From NCBI RefSeq assembly GCF_003293595.1, contig NZ_CP022162.1:1910773-1974772 (forward strand): a stretch of 64,000 bases of DNA, read 5' to 3'. Positions within the stretch are counted from its first letter, which is position 1. Every line of letters begins with the position of its first letter. The notes under the pieces are model-generated. The model was not told where the DNA came from, did no database searches, and saw only the letters and a list, made by a program, of their open reading frames with translations. Source of the stretch: Microbacterium sp. PM5. GTDB taxonomy: Bacteria > Actinomycetota > Actinomycetes > Actinomycetales > Microbacteriaceae. Of this stretch, positions 8,626 through 16,716 are shown in pieces. Position numbers and translations under genes: made by a program.

Positions 8626-8651
8626 GGGGGGATGCCGAACGGCATCCCCCC
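8626..8651 (-). terminator. terminator of the HU gene
   Basis: A perfect 11-bp stem (GGGGGGATGCC and its complement) with a GAAC loop, 16 bp past the HU stop codon. The T-run is weak, as is usual in high-GC actinobacteria. Confidence 0.8.
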
Positions 8652-8667
8652 TCGTGCAGGGCCGTAC

Positions 8668-8946
8668 TTACTTGACGGCGGCCTTGAGCTTGGAGCCCGC
8701 GGTGACCTTGACGCGCTTGCCGGCGGCGATCTTGATCTCCTCGCCCGTCTGCGGGTTGCGGCCCGTACGCGCGGCGGTGGCGACCTGCTCGAACGAGAGG
8801 AAGCCGGGGATCGTGACCTTCTCGCCCTTGGCGACGGCCTCGGAGACAGCCGAGAACAGGCCGTCGACGACGCGGCCGACGGTGGCCTGGCTCTCGCCGG
8901 TGGCGCTGGCGATGCTTGCGACGAGCTCAGTCTTGGTGATAGCCAT
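8668..8946 (-). CDS. hup: HU-family nucleoid protein
   Basis: A 92-residue DNA-binding protein of the HU/IHF family: N-terminal helices starting MAITKTELV, the GFLSFE turn, the arm motif GRNPQTGEEI, and a basic end. HU binds DNA non-specifically and bends it in the nucleoid. Its length is the short HU type, without the Lys/Ala-rich tail of mycobacterial HU. GGAGGAC upstream fixes the ATG at 8946; the longer open frame upstream is not needed. It is a single-gene unit: own promoter region to the right and a strong terminator to the left. Confidence 0.95.
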   Translation of the reverse strand: MAITKTELVASIASATGESQATVGRVVDGLFSAVSEAVAKGEKVTIPGFLSFEQVATAARTGRNPQTGEEIKIAAGKRVKVTAGSKLKAAVK

Positions 8947-9037
8947 TGGGGTTGTCCTCCAGACGGCAGCGAATGCCGCCTTCAGTGAGATCGGACCGGA
9001 CGACGAGCGCCCGGTTTGGTCGATGGGACCGCCCCCG

Positions 9038-9071
9038 AATATACCCACGATCCGCGGAAATCCGCGGATTT
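9038..9071 (-). promoter_or_regulatory. probable hup promoter with 14-bp palindrome
   Basis: On the minus strand TATATT (9043-9038) is a good -10. The palindrome AAATCCGCGGATTT (9058-9071) lies where the -35 element would be, with a second TCCGCGGA copy at 9051-9058 beside it. This could be an operator or a promoter-linked repeat. Confidence 0.45.
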
Positions 9072-9258
9072 ACGCCCTCCAGACGTCATTCTCCCCGGCG
9101 TGTCGGCGTCGTACGGTGACGGATGGGGCTGGTGTGACTACGGCATCCGCTGGCCGCGCGGCCGCGGATTCGGACATCGACACCAGAATCGGATGCCGAG
9201 GGCCGCCCCGTCCGCATCCGATGACGGTCTCCGAATCCGGCGTCGGGTGGGAACGCAG
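9072..9258. other. non-coding spacer between hup and rpsN
   Basis: The middle of the 360-bp gap between the HU start and the S14 stop. I see no supported ORF or RNA gene. It has several ATCCG/CGGAT words that could pair with one another, but no clean long stem. Confidence 0.4.
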
Positions 9259-9286
9259 AAGGCCCGTCCCTGACGGGACGGGCCTT
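9259..9286 (-). terminator. terminator of the rpmB-rpmG-rpsN operon
   Basis: A perfect 12-bp stem, AAGGCCCGTCCC and complement, around a TGAC loop, 20 bp beyond the S14 stop. The A/T ends of the stem give the short U-tract expected of an intrinsic terminator. Confidence 0.85.
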
Positions 9287-9306
9287 CGAGACGTGTGCGT
9301 CGGTGC

Positions 9307-9612
9307 TTACCAGCTCGACTTGGTCACACCGGGCAGCTCGCCCTTGTGCGCCATGTCGCGGAAGCGAACACGCGAGATGCCGAACTTCGACAGGTAGCCG
9401 CGGGGGCGACCGTCGATGGCGTCGCGACCACGCAGGCGCACGGGCGACGCATTGCGGGGCAGCTTCTGCAGGCCGACACGGGCGGCCTCGCGGGCCTCGT
9501 CGGTCGCGTTCGGGTCGACGAGGGTCTTCTTCAGCTCGGCACGCTTCTCGGCGTAACGGGCGACGACCTCCTCGCGCTGGTTGTTGCGCGCGATCTTGCT
9601 CTTCTTGGCCAT
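9307..9612 (-). CDS. rpsN: 30S ribosomal protein S14, zinc-free form
   Basis: A 101-residue S14: [10 protein letters not shown] start, [13 protein letters not shown] centre and [11 protein letters not shown] end. It is the long form without the CxxC...CxxC zinc motif. S14 sits in the head of the small subunit. It is the last gene of a three-gene unit, four bases after the L33 stop. Together with cysteine-free L33 and a zinc-free L28 it forms a set of C-minus proteins; such sets are Zur-controlled zinc-sparing paralogs in some actinobacteria but can also be the main copies. No Zur box is visible at this operon. Confidence 0.97.
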   Translation of the reverse strand: MAKKSKIARNNQREEVVARYAEKRAELKKTLVDPNATDEAREAARVGLQKLPRNASPVRLRGRDAIDGRPRGYLSKFGISRVRFRDMAHKGELPGVTKSSW

Positions 9613-9616
9613 GAGA

Positions 9617-9787
9617 TCAGCGCTCCTCTCGGAATTCGACGTGCTTGCGGATCACCGGGTCGTACTTCTTGAGCACGATGCGGTCGGGGTTGTTGCGACG
9701 GTTCTTACGCGTCACGTAGGTGTACCCCGTGCCGGCGGTCGACCGGAGCTTGATGATCGGACGAACGTCCTGAGCCTTCTTCGCCAT
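9617..9787 (-). CDS. rpmG: 50S ribosomal protein L33, cysteine-free form
   Basis: A 56-residue protein with the L33 pattern ([27 protein letters not shown]) and no cysteine at all, so the zinc knuckle of the C-plus form is absent. It binds 23S rRNA near the E site. Its ATG shares one base with the TAA stop of rpmB (TAATG), so translation is probably coupled. It was too short for automatic long-ORF calling but is unambiguous. Confidence 0.96.
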   Translation of the reverse strand: MAKKAQDVRPIIKLRSTAGTGYTYVTRKNRRNNPDRIVLKKYDPVIRKHVEFREER

Positions 9788-10023
9788 TAGAGCTTCACAC
9801 CCTTCGCGATGAGGTCCTTGACGACCGACTCGATGCCGCGGGCGTCAATGACCTTGATGCCCTTGGCCGACACGTTCAGCGTGATCTTGCGACCGAGCGA
9901 AGGAACGTAGTAGGTCTTCTTCTGCACGTTCGGGTCGAAGCGACGCTTCGTCCGGCGGTGCGAGTGCGAGATGTTGTGACCGAAGCCGGGAACTGCTCCG
10001 GTCACCTGGCACACTGCTGCCAT
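9787..10023 (-). CDS. rpmB: 50S ribosomal protein L28, zinc-free form
   Basis: A 78-residue L28: MAAVCQVTG start, [19 protein letters not shown]-binding segment, and a C-terminal [10 protein letters not shown] block. Only one cysteine (Cys5) is present where zinc-binding L28 has pairs, so this is the C-minus type. GGAGAATC seven bases upstream fixes the ATG at 10023. It is the first gene of the L28-L33-S14 unit and is preceded by a leader of more than 100 bases. Confidence 0.96.
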   Translation of the reverse strand: MAAVCQVTGAVPGFGHNISHSHRRTKRRFDPNVQKKTYYVPSLGRKITLNVSAKGIKVIDARGIESVVKDLIAKGVKL

Positions 10024-10046
10024 AGTGATTCTCCTTAGTACCGTGA

Positions 10047-10145
10047 CACCGGACGGTGCCACCCAAGATCCCTTGTCTGCATCCCTCTGAGAACACAGGG
10101 ATACGAACTGCGTGCTGGAGTGCGCGCAGACAAAGAGTCAGTCTA
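10047..10145 (-). promoter_or_regulatory. leader and putative promoter of the L28 operon
   Basis: A minus-strand TAGACT (10145-10140) is a candidate -10, giving a leader of about 110 bases. Two hairpins lie in it: ATCCCT/AGGGAT (10081-10102, 10-base loop) and CACC/GGTG (10047-10058). A ribosomal-protein autoregulatory leader is possible but not shown. Confidence 0.35.
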
Positions 10146-10186
10146 GCACGGCCGGGCGTGTCGGCTTGACGTCGCGCCGTCGCCGA

Positions 10187-11434
10187 TCACGCGGCGAGGC
10201 GGCGCACCATGCGAGGTGTCGCCACCGAGATCAGGACGAGCACCAAACCGGCGAAGACCCCGAGGACGACGGGCAGGGCGAGCCACGCGAGGGCGGCTCC
10301 GATCAGCAGGGTCGGGACGGCGAGTCCGACGTAGGCGATCAGGAAGATCGCGGCGAGCACCTCGCCGCGAGAGCCCGCCGGCGCGAGCGAGCCGGCGACA
10401 CCCAGCGACGCACGGAACATCACGCCCACGCCCGCTCCCGCCGCCACACCGCCGATCACGAACGCGGCCAGGGCGCCCATCGCGACGGCGACCGCGACGA
10501 GCACGATCCCGACACCCATCAGGATCCACGACAGCAGCAGTTGACGACGCAGGCTGAGTCGTACGGTGACCACCTGGGCGACCGCTGCCGACATGAAGAC
10601 GGCGAACGGCACGGCTCCGGCGGCGAGTCGCGACGTGACGCCCATGGCCTGCGCCAGCACCGTCGGGGTGAGCGCCATCATCAGACCGAAGACAGCGAAG
10701 CCGGTGAAGGCGCCGGTCCCCGCCGCCCAGAACGCGCCCCGCGCGGCGGCCGGAATCGCGACGCGCTGCGGACGGTAGCTCCGGCGCTGCTGCCCGCGGT
10801 CGACGGTCTCGGGAATCACCGCTGTCGCCACGAGAGCGAGGACGAGCAGCCCGAGGAACACCGCGTAGGGCGTCTCCAGCGGAGCGGGCACCCAGGTGAT
10901 CAGCGCACCGGCGACGAGCGGCCCGACGGCCAGTCCCCCGATGTTCGCGAAGTTGGAGACGACCGGGGCGATCGTCGACGACGGCACCGCCACGGCGCGC
11001 AGTTCGGCGATGTGCGCCGTCGCAGTGGCGGTCAACCCGCCGATGCCGACGCCGGAGACGAAGCGGGCCACGATGAGTCCCGTGACGTCCTGCCAGAGCA
11101 GGAACATCACGGCGGCGACGATCTCGACGGCGAGCGCGGCGATGAACACGACGCGGCGGCCCCACCAATCGCTGACGTGGCCGACGAGGTACAGGCTCAC
11201 GGCGACACCGACGGCATATGCGGCGAAGATGACGGTCACCACGATCGGCGAGAAGCCGTCGCGCTGCTGATAGAGCGCGTAGATCGGGGTGGGAATGGTC
11301 GAGAACGCCATCGCGATGGCGAAGGCGAGCACGGCCGTCCAGAAGCCGGCGGAGTGCGCCGCACGCGAGCGGCGCGGGGAGGACGCGGATGCCGAGGCGG
11401 GCGACCCGGCGGCGGGGAGGCTGGTGGTGGTCAT
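10187..11434 (-). CDS. MFS transporter
   Basis: A 415-residue major facilitator with twelve predicted membrane segments and the loop 2-3 motif GHVSDWWGRR near residues 85-94. TIPTPIY in the first helix resembles MFS subfamilies of drug or metabolite exporters, but the substrate is unknown. The ATG at 11434 is preferred over the upstream ATG of the open frame because GAGG lies just before it and the extension is polar and unlike the family. It diverges from a LysR regulator 83 bp away, which probably controls it through the operator between them. Confidence 0.85.
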   Translation of the reverse strand: MTTTSLPAAGSPASASASSPRRSRAAHSAGFWTAVLAFAIAMAFSTIPTPIYALYQQRDGFSPIVVTVIFAAYAVGVAVSLYLVGHVSDWWGRRVVFIAALAVEIVAAVMFLLWQDVTGLIVARFVSGVGIGGLTATATAHIAELRAVAVPSSTIAPVVSNFANIGGLAVGPLVAGALITWVPAPLETPYAVFLGLLVLALVATAVIPETVDRGQQRRSYRPQRVAIPAAARGAFWAAGTGAFTGFAVFGLMMALTPTVLAQAMGVTSRLAAGAVPFAVFMSAAVAQVVTVRLSLRRQLLLSWILMGVGIVLVAVAVAMGALAAFVIGGVAAGAGVGVMFRASLGVAGSLAPAGSRGEVLAAIFLIAYVGLAVPTLLIGAALAWLALPVVLGVFAGLVLVLISVATPRMVRRLAA

Positions 11435-11475
11435 GACCTCAGGATGCGCTTTCCGTCGCATCGAGTCCAACGAAT

Positions 11476-11496
11476 TCGATTGATGCTATTCATCGA
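11476..11496. promoter_or_regulatory. LysR-type operator (T-N11-A)
   Basis: TCGAT, eleven bases, then ATCGA: an inverted repeat with exactly the T-N11-A spacing of LysR-type boxes, in the 83-bp gap between the MFS and LysR genes. A partial second half-site, ATCGATAG, follows at 11501. Confidence 0.55.
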
Positions 11497-11517
11497 CATC
11501 ATCGATAGTTTGTCTCC

Positions 11518-12390
11518 ATGGACACGAGGCTGCTGGAGTACTTCGTCGCCGTCGCCGAGGAGTCGAGCTTCACGCGCGCCGCGGCTCGGCTGTACGTCGT
11601 GCAGTCGACGGTGTCGGCCGGCATCCAGACTCTCGAGCAGCGCATGGGAACCCGGCTCATCGAACGTTCCGGCCGCCGCGTCGCGCTGACGGCCGCCGGT
11701 GAGCACCTGCTGGAGCCCGCTCGGGAGATCGTCGATGCGACGAGCCGATTGCAGAGCGCAGTGACCGGTCGCATCGAGGGCCTGCTGCGCGTCGGGATCT
11801 TCGTCAACCTTCCGACCCTGCGCATGCCCGAGCTGTTCGCCGCCTTCCGCGCCCAGCATCCCCTCGTGCGCCTACGACTCGTCTCGTCGCCGTCCGGTTC
11901 CACCGGGCTCGCCGACGAGCTGCAGCGCGGACGGATCGACCTCGCTTTCATGGGGCTGCCGTCGACGGAGCTGCCCGATCTGGAGACGGTCGAGCTCGTG
12001 CGCTCGCCCTTCGTCGCGCTTCTCCCCGACGCTCACGAGCTCAGCGCGCTGGCGGAGATTCCTCTGGAGCGTCTGGCGACCGAGGCCTGGATCGACGCAC
12101 CGCACGGCTTCGGTCACCGCGTGCTCCTCGAGCGAGCACTCGCGCGCGCCGGCCTCGTGCGCGAGGTGGCGACGGAGGTCTCCGCCGTCGGCGACATCCC
12201 GTCGTTCGTCGCCGCCGGCTTCGGCGTGGCGCTGGTGCCCGAGGGGCTCGTCGTTCCGACGGCCGGTACGATCGCGGTGCCCGTCACACCGGTGATCGAG
12301 TGGCCGCTGAGCGTGAGCACCCGACCACACGCCGGTCCGGCCGCGATCGCACTGCGCGAGGTCATGGTGCAGCGGTTCGCCGTCGACTGA
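11518..12390 (+). CDS. LysR-family transcriptional regulator
   Basis: A 290-residue regulator. Residues 1-60 form the winged helix-turn-helix (LLEYFVAVAEESSFTRAAARL, recognition helix QSTVSAGIQTLE), and the rest is the periplasmic-binding-like effector domain (LRVGIF at about 90, GRIDLAFMG at about 140). It presumably senses a small ligand and regulates the divergent MFS gene and itself through the box at 11476-11496. The ligand cannot be deduced. The ATG lies eight bases after the end of the operator region and no strong ribosome site is visible. Confidence 0.92.
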   Translation: MDTRLLEYFVAVAEESSFTRAAARLYVVQSTVSAGIQTLEQRMGTRLIERSGRRVALTAAGEHLLEPAREIVDATSRLQSAVTGRIEGLLRVGIFVNLPTLRMPELFAAFRAQHPLVRLRLVSSPSGSTGLADELQRGRIDLAFMGLPSTELPDLETVELVRSPFVALLPDAHELSALAEIPLERLATEAWIDAPHGFGHRVLLERALARAGLVREVATEVSAVGDIPSFVAAGFGVALVPEGLVVPTAGTIAVPVTPVIEWPLSVSTRPHAGPAAIALREVMVQRFAVD

Positions 12391-12394
12391 GAGC

Positions 12395-13066
12395 TCAGAG
12401 CGTCGGACCGGCTCCGCGCCCCCAGCGAAACGGCGAGACGGTCGGATCCCCCGAGATCCAGAACCGCCACGGGAATGCGGCCGTCCCCGCGACGCCCGCC
12501 ACTCCGACGCGGGGACCCGCCTCGACGTCGGCGCGGGCCACCACCGGCAGCCACAGTCGAGCGGACGCGCCGGCCCGCGGACGAGCGGTGACCGCGTCGA
12601 TGCCGTCGTGCACGGGATGGCGCAGGCCCACGGCATCCCCGAGGCGGCCGGGGCCGCGAGCCAGATCCCGCGCGACCCGCGCGGCGGGGCGGCGGGCGAA
12701 GGCGACATCCTCGCCCTCGATCACGGCCCCCGCACGCAGCAGGATCCCGCCGGCCTGACCCTCGGGGGCGCAGACGACGTTGACGCACGAGTGGATGCCG
12801 TGGCTCAAGTAGACGTAGAGGTGGCCCGGCTCGCCCCACATCGTGGCGTTGCGGGCGGTTCGCCCCATCCGCGCGTGGGATCCGGGATCGGGCTCGGGCC
12901 CGGTGCCCGCGCCGTGGTACGCCTCCACCTCGGTGAGGCGCACGGCCACCCGCGCCTTGCCGACGGTGACCTCCAGCACGCCGCCGAGCAGGCGCGGCGC
13001 CACCTCCACCGGCAGCGCCGTGAGCGCCGCCCGGGTCGCGGGAATCAGGCCCGAGCGCTCGCTCAT
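12395..13066 (-). CDS. DNA-3-methyladenine glycosylase (AAG/MPG family)
   Basis: A 223-residue member of the alkyladenine glycosylase family, which flips out and removes alkylated or deaminated purines. The catalytic Glu/Tyr region is LTEVEAYHG (about 43-51), followed by ARMGRTARNATMWGEPGHLYVYLSHG-type blocks. Length agrees with bacterial AAG (about 200 residues). The ATG at 13066 overlaps the TGA of the upstream gene by four bases, so it is translationally coupled. It is the last gene of an unusual operon headed by zur. Confidence 0.92.
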   Translation of the reverse strand: MSERSGLIPATRAALTALPVEVAPRLLGGVLEVTVGKARVAVRLTEVEAYHGAGTGPEPDPGSHARMGRTARNATMWGEPGHLYVYLSHGIHSCVNVVCAPEGQAGGILLRAGAVIEGEDVAFARRPAARVARDLARGPGRLGDAVGLRHPVHDGIDAVTARPRAGASARLWLPVVARADVEAGPRVGVAGVAGTAAFPWRFWISGDPTVSPFRWGRGAGPTL

Positions 13067-14487
13067 GTGCGCGGCGGCGTCTGGCACCACGAGATGTCGA
13101 AGCCCGCGAGGGCGCCGACCTCGGTGCCGGCCTCCGCGCCGGTAAGAGCCACGACGTGCGTGCGCAGGTGCGTCGGCATCGGCAGCTTGTACCCGTCATA
13201 CGGGTTCGACACGGCATCCGGGGCCACCAGGAAGGCGGCGTATCTCCCGCTCGGGGACACGCACGACTGGATGAGGATGTCTTTCGGGTCGACGGAGAAG
13301 ACCGGCGTCGCCTGACCCGCGGTGTCGACGACGTTGACGGTGGTCGAGCGCACGGTGAAGCCGTCGACGACGGCGAGCACCCGCAGCGTGTCGCCGTTGG
13401 TCATCGGCACCATCTTGTTCGTCTGGCCCAGAGCCTTGTCGGTCGGCGGCAGGTCGACCTGCTTGGCCGTGGCCAGGTCGATGGCCGCGGGCCCCTCCAC
13501 ACGCTCGACGATCGCGGTGGTCGTGCCGCGCGCGATGCCGTCGATCGACACGGCGTTGCCGAGGGTGACCGGGTCGCCGCCGGACGGGGAGATGAGAGTG
13601 AGAGCTCCGTCGTACGTGAGCATGAGGATGCTGTCGGTGCCGGGCACGAACCGCCAGTCGTCGACGCGGGACTCGCCGCCGCTGCGCTGGATCATCGTCG
13701 GCTGCGCATCGCTCTGCGCGGAGGCGAGCGAGGCCGTGAACAGCCGGGCTTCGCGAGCGCCCGGCGTGCCGACGGTGGCATCCGTGTAGGTGTAGCCGAT
13801 GAGATCGCCCCGATCGGCGCTCTGCAGGTCGGTGACCGTGCCGTCGCCGGGGAGGGCGAGCTCGCGCACGTTGCCGCCGTCGAGATCGGTGACCACGAGG
13901 TGCGACTTCTTGTCGTCGTCGAGCGTCGACATGACGAGATGGCCGGCGGTCGCACGGAAGTCTTCGATGTGCGCGTTGGTGTAGACCGGTTCGGGGTCTT
14001 GACCGGCGAGGCCGGTGCGCAGGATCCGATCGCCGCCGTCGCCGCGCTGCAGGACGAAGGCCTGCAGCGCGGGCGTGGTGAAGCTCTGCGAGACGGATGC
14101 CGTCGGGCCGCCGCCGATGCCGCTGACCCCATTGATCGTCACGGTGTACGAGGTGTCGTCCCACAGCGGCTGGGTGAAGCGGATGCCCACGCTGCGTCCG
14201 GACGTGTCCACGGTGAAAGGCGCGGCGGGCGAGACGGTGACCTGGGTCGGCGTGACCTTGGCGAGGGACTGGGTGGTCGTGATGATCAGCCGCGAGCCGG
14301 CCGCGCTGACCGCGGCATCCGGGTCGACGCTCACGTTCGTGACGCGCGGACCCTGCGCGACCGTGACGGCGGCGCCGGCGAGTCCGATGACGGCCAGCGC
14401 GGCGACGACGATCGCGAACCCGGCGAGGAACGCGCGCGCGCGGCGGCGACGTGTCCGCTCGCGACGCGTCGCACGATCAGTACTCAT
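13063..14487 (-). CDS. membrane-anchored Ig-like/beta-propeller protein
   Basis: A 474-residue protein with a basic start (MSTDRATRR), one membrane segment (about 18-40) and an outer part: an Ig-like domain of the SbsA type (about 45-135, with PLWDDTSYTVTI), then repeated beta segments with GYTYTD, DWRFVPGTDSI and SPSGRYAAF that resemble a WD40/TolB-like propeller. No enzymatic motif is seen. Its ATG lies inside the last codons of the TIGR03943 gene (11-base overlap), so it belongs to the same operon; a role at the cell surface next to a metal-linked permease pair is inferred from context only. Confidence 0.8.
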   Translation of the reverse strand: MSTDRATRRERTRRRRARAFLAGFAIVVAALAVIGLAGAAVTVAQGPRVTNVSVDPDAAVSAAGSRLIITTTQSLAKVTPTQVTVSPAAPFTVDTSGRSVGIRFTQPLWDDTSYTVTINGVSGIGGGPTASVSQSFTTPALQAFVLQRGDGGDRILRTGLAGQDPEPVYTNAHIEDFRATAGHLVMSTLDDDKKSHLVVTDLDGGNVRELALPGDGTVTDLQSADRGDLIGYTYTDATVGTPGAREARLFTASLASAQSDAQPTMIQRSGGESRVDDWRFVPGTDSILMLTYDGALTLISPSGGDPVTLGNAVSIDGIARGTTTAIVERVEGPAAIDLATAKQVDLPPTDKALGQTNKMVPMTNGDTLRVLAVVDGFTVRSTTVNVVDTAGQATPVFSVDPKDILIQSCVSPSGRYAAFLVAPDAVSNPYDGYKLPMPTHLRTHVVALTGAEAGTEVGALAGFDISWCQTPPRT

Positions 14488-15295
14488 ACGGGTCCTTGGG
14501 CTGATCGACCGTCTGCACGGAGGCCGGCTGGATCTGCAGTCGTCCCCCCGCATCGCGGATCGTGCCCGTCACGGTGACCCACGTTCCGGTGGCCGGGATG
14601 TCGCCCGAGGCAACCGGCACACTCGCCGGCTGCGCATCGATGACGCAGTGCGTGATGACCAGGCGCGTCAGTCCGAAACCGCCGTCGGTGGGGGTCACGA
14701 ACCCGGTGAGCGTGATGGTGTCGCCGTCGAACGCCTCGGGGTTCGTCGCCGTCGCGAACACGCTCGCCCACTCCCCGACGCCGAACTTCGAGGTGTCTCC
14801 CGTGGAGGCCAGCGCCACGGTGTCGGAGCCTTGGAACAGCGGTGGGGCACCCGTGTCGCGCTGCATCGCGAGCTCGGCGGACAGCGTCGCCGGAGGCGTC
14901 AGCATGATCGCCGCGACGACGCCGACCGACAGCACACCGCCGGTCACGGTCGCGGCGGTGCCCCAGCCGCTGCGGCGCTCGTGGCCGTGGTCGTGGTCAC
15001 GCCCGTGGTCGTGGGCACCCCCGGTCGTCGAGCGAGCGGAGCGCGTCGAAACGCCGGCGCCGACCTCGACGCCATCGCCGTGATCGTGCCCGTGGTCGGA
15101 TTCGGCGCCCTTCGGCAGCGCGAAGCTGATCACCGCACCGACGAGGGCGATGACCGCCATCGGCACCGCGAACCAGTTCGACGAGGGGTTGATGTACAGC
15201 GCCAGCTGGCCGTTCAGCCACAGCACCACCGTGACCGCGGCCAGGCCCGCCGCCAGTCCCACCCCGAGCAGGCGCGATCCGATCAGTTCACGCAA
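14477..15295 (-). CDS. TIGR03943/DUF1980 protein, partner of the YraQ permease (YcgQ-like)
   Basis: A 272-residue membrane protein: two helices in the first 60 residues, a polar His-rich loop (HGHDHG near 68-73 and HDHGRDHDHGHE near 95-106), a third helix, then a beta-rich extracytoplasmic domain with TLTGFVTPTDGGF. This is the usual companion of DUF318 permeases (ycgR-ycgQ in Bacillus). The His-rich loop would bind zinc or similar ions. Between the two His clusters lies VSTRSARSTTG, encoded by a sequence that matches a dispersed actinobacterial repeat (15023-15053), probably an in-frame insertion. Its start overlaps the permease gene by eight bases. Confidence 0.85.
   Translation of the reverse strand: MRELIGSRLLGVGLAAGLAAVTVVLWLNGQLALYINPSSNWFAVPMAVIALVGAVISFALPKGAESDHGHDHGDGVEVGAGVSTRSARSTTGGAHDHGRDHDHGHERRSGWGTAATVTGGVLSVGVVAAIMLTPPATLSAELAMQRDTGAPPLFQGSDTVALASTGDTSKFGVGEWASVFATATNPEAFDGDTITLTGFVTPTDGGFGLTRLVITHCVIDAQPASVPVASGDIPATGTWVTVTGTIRDAGGRLQIQPASVQTVDQPKDPYEY
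15023..15053. repeat. REP-like dispersed repeat inside a coding sequence
   Basis: The 31 bases contain GCGAGCGGAGCGCGTCGAAA and, in the opposite orientation, match about 25 of 31 positions of the extragenic copy at 39759-39789. Similar sequences are common extragenic repeats in Microbacteriaceae. Here it is translated in frame as VSTRSARSTTG. Confidence 0.6.
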
Positions 15296-16298
15296 GGAGG
15301 TTCACCACCGATCCGACGGCCACGGCGAACAGCACGACGATCACGACGAGCCCGACCAGCACCTTCGAGCGGAAGGTGGTGCGCAGCAGCGCGAGCATCT
15401 TGACGTCGACGAGCGGACCCACGAGCAGGAACGCGACGATCGAGCCGGGCGTGAAGGTCGAGGCGAACGAGAGCGCGAAGAAGGCGTCGACGTTCGAGCA
15501 GATCGACACGATCATCGCGAGCGTGATCATGGCCACGATCGACAGCGCGGGGTTCGATCCGATCGCCAGCAGCGCCGAGCGCGGCACGAGCACCTGCACG
15601 GCGCCGGCCAGGGCAGAGCCGATCACGAGCGCGGGCATGACGGCGCGCAGTTCGACGACGAACTGGGCGAGGCTCTGCTGCGCCTTGCCCGGCCCGCGGC
15701 CGTGCGCCGCGTTCTCGAGCGAGATCTCGCAGCTGGCCCGGAAGCGATCCGTGATGAGGCCATCGGGGTCGGGATGCCGGCTGTAGAGCCACCCGATGAG
15801 GTTCGCGACCGCATAGCCGCCGAGGAGGCGCGCGATGAGGATGCCGTCGTCGAAGCCGAACGCCTGGTGCGTGGTGATGATCACGATCGGGTTCACGATC
15901 GGCGCGGCGATCAGGAAGGTGAGCGTCTCGGCGACCCCCAGCCCGCGCATCATGAGACCGCGCGCGAAGGGGACGTTTCCGCACTCGCAGACGGGGATGA
16001 GCATGCCCAGGAGCGACAGCACCGCCCGCCGCGCCCACGGCGCCCGCGGCATCCATCGTTCGATCGCACCGGCCGGCACCCACACCTGCACCACGATCGA
16101 CAGCAGGACGCCGAGGATCACGAAGGGGAGCGACTCGATCAGGACGCTGATGGAGAGGGTGAGACCGTCCTGCAGCCGGGTCGGCAAGGCAGGCCCCGGG
16201 GCGAGGAAAGCGACCGCGATGAGCGCGGCCACCACCAGCGCGCCGATGCCGACGGCCACCAGAGGACGGGCCGGCGCGACGCGCACCTCAGTCGACAC
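15288..16298 (-). CDS. DUF318/YraQ-type permease
   Basis: A 336-residue membrane protein with about eight helices. It has the two inverted family motifs: PVCECGNVPFARGL near residues 101-114 with APIVNPIV, and a later half with SICSNVDAFFALSF. The cysteines in these motifs are conserved in the family, which includes ArsP-like and other putative metal or metalloid permeases. Substrate unknown; the operon position directly after zur suggests a metal ion or metal complex. The gene overlaps the end of zur by 11 bases and the next gene by 8. Confidence 0.88.
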   Translation of the reverse strand: MSTEVRVAPARPLVAVGIGALVVAALIAVAFLAPGPALPTRLQDGLTLSISVLIESLPFVILGVLLSIVVQVWVPAGAIERWMPRAPWARRAVLSLLGMLIPVCECGNVPFARGLMMRGLGVAETLTFLIAAPIVNPIVIITTHQAFGFDDGILIARLLGGYAVANLIGWLYSRHPDPDGLITDRFRASCEISLENAAHGRGPGKAQQSLAQFVVELRAVMPALVIGSALAGAVQVLVPRSALLAIGSNPALSIVAMITLAMIVSICSNVDAFFALSFASTFTPGSIVAFLLVGPLVDVKMLALLRTTFRSKVLVGLVVIVVLFAVAVGSVVNLLA

Positions 16299-16710
16299 GC
16301 TCTCCGACCGGATCGGCGGCGCGCAGCGCGGAGCACGAGGCGCAGAGGCCGAAGATGTCGACGACGTGCTCCGCGGCGGTGAACCCGTGCGCGGCGGCGG
16401 TGCGCTGCGCCCACGCCTCGACCTCGTGGGCCTCGATCTCGACGGCGAGACCGCACGAGCGGCAGATCAGGTGGTGATGGTGACCGGTCGTCGAGCACGC
16501 GCGATAGATCGCCTCGCCGTCGGGGCTCTGCAGCTGATCGGCCTCGCCGCTGGCGGCGAGCGTCGCGAGCGCCCGGTAGACCGTGGCCAGTCCGATGCCC
16601 GTGTTCTCGTCGCGCAGGGTCGCGTGCAGCGTCTGCGCGCTGACGAAACCGGGGGCGTCGGTCAACGCCTCGCGCACGCGATCGCGCTGCCAGGTGTTGC
16701 GCTGGGCCAT
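16288..16710 (-). CDS. zur: zinc-responsive Fur-family repressor (Zur)
   Basis: A 140-residue Fur-family regulator: winged-helix domain (1-80, TVYRALATLAASGEA) and a dimerisation domain with the metal motif HHHHLICRSCG (about 86-96) and a C-terminal CASC pair for structural zinc. Assignment as Zur rather than Fur rests on position: 56 bp downstream of znuB, in the same direction as znuACB, with a TGATAA-TCG-TTATCA box at znuA. A TAGACT element six bases before the ATG gives it its own leaderless promoter. It heads the five-gene operon that continues with the YraQ-type permease. Confidence 0.88.
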   Translation of the reverse strand: MAQRNTWQRDRVREALTDAPGFVSAQTLHATLRDENTGIGLATVYRALATLAASGEADQLQSPDGEAIYRACSTTGHHHHLICRSCGLAVEIEAHEVEAWAQRTAAAHGFTAAEHVVDIFGLCASCSALRAADPVGERVD

Positions 16711-16716
16711 GCCGGG

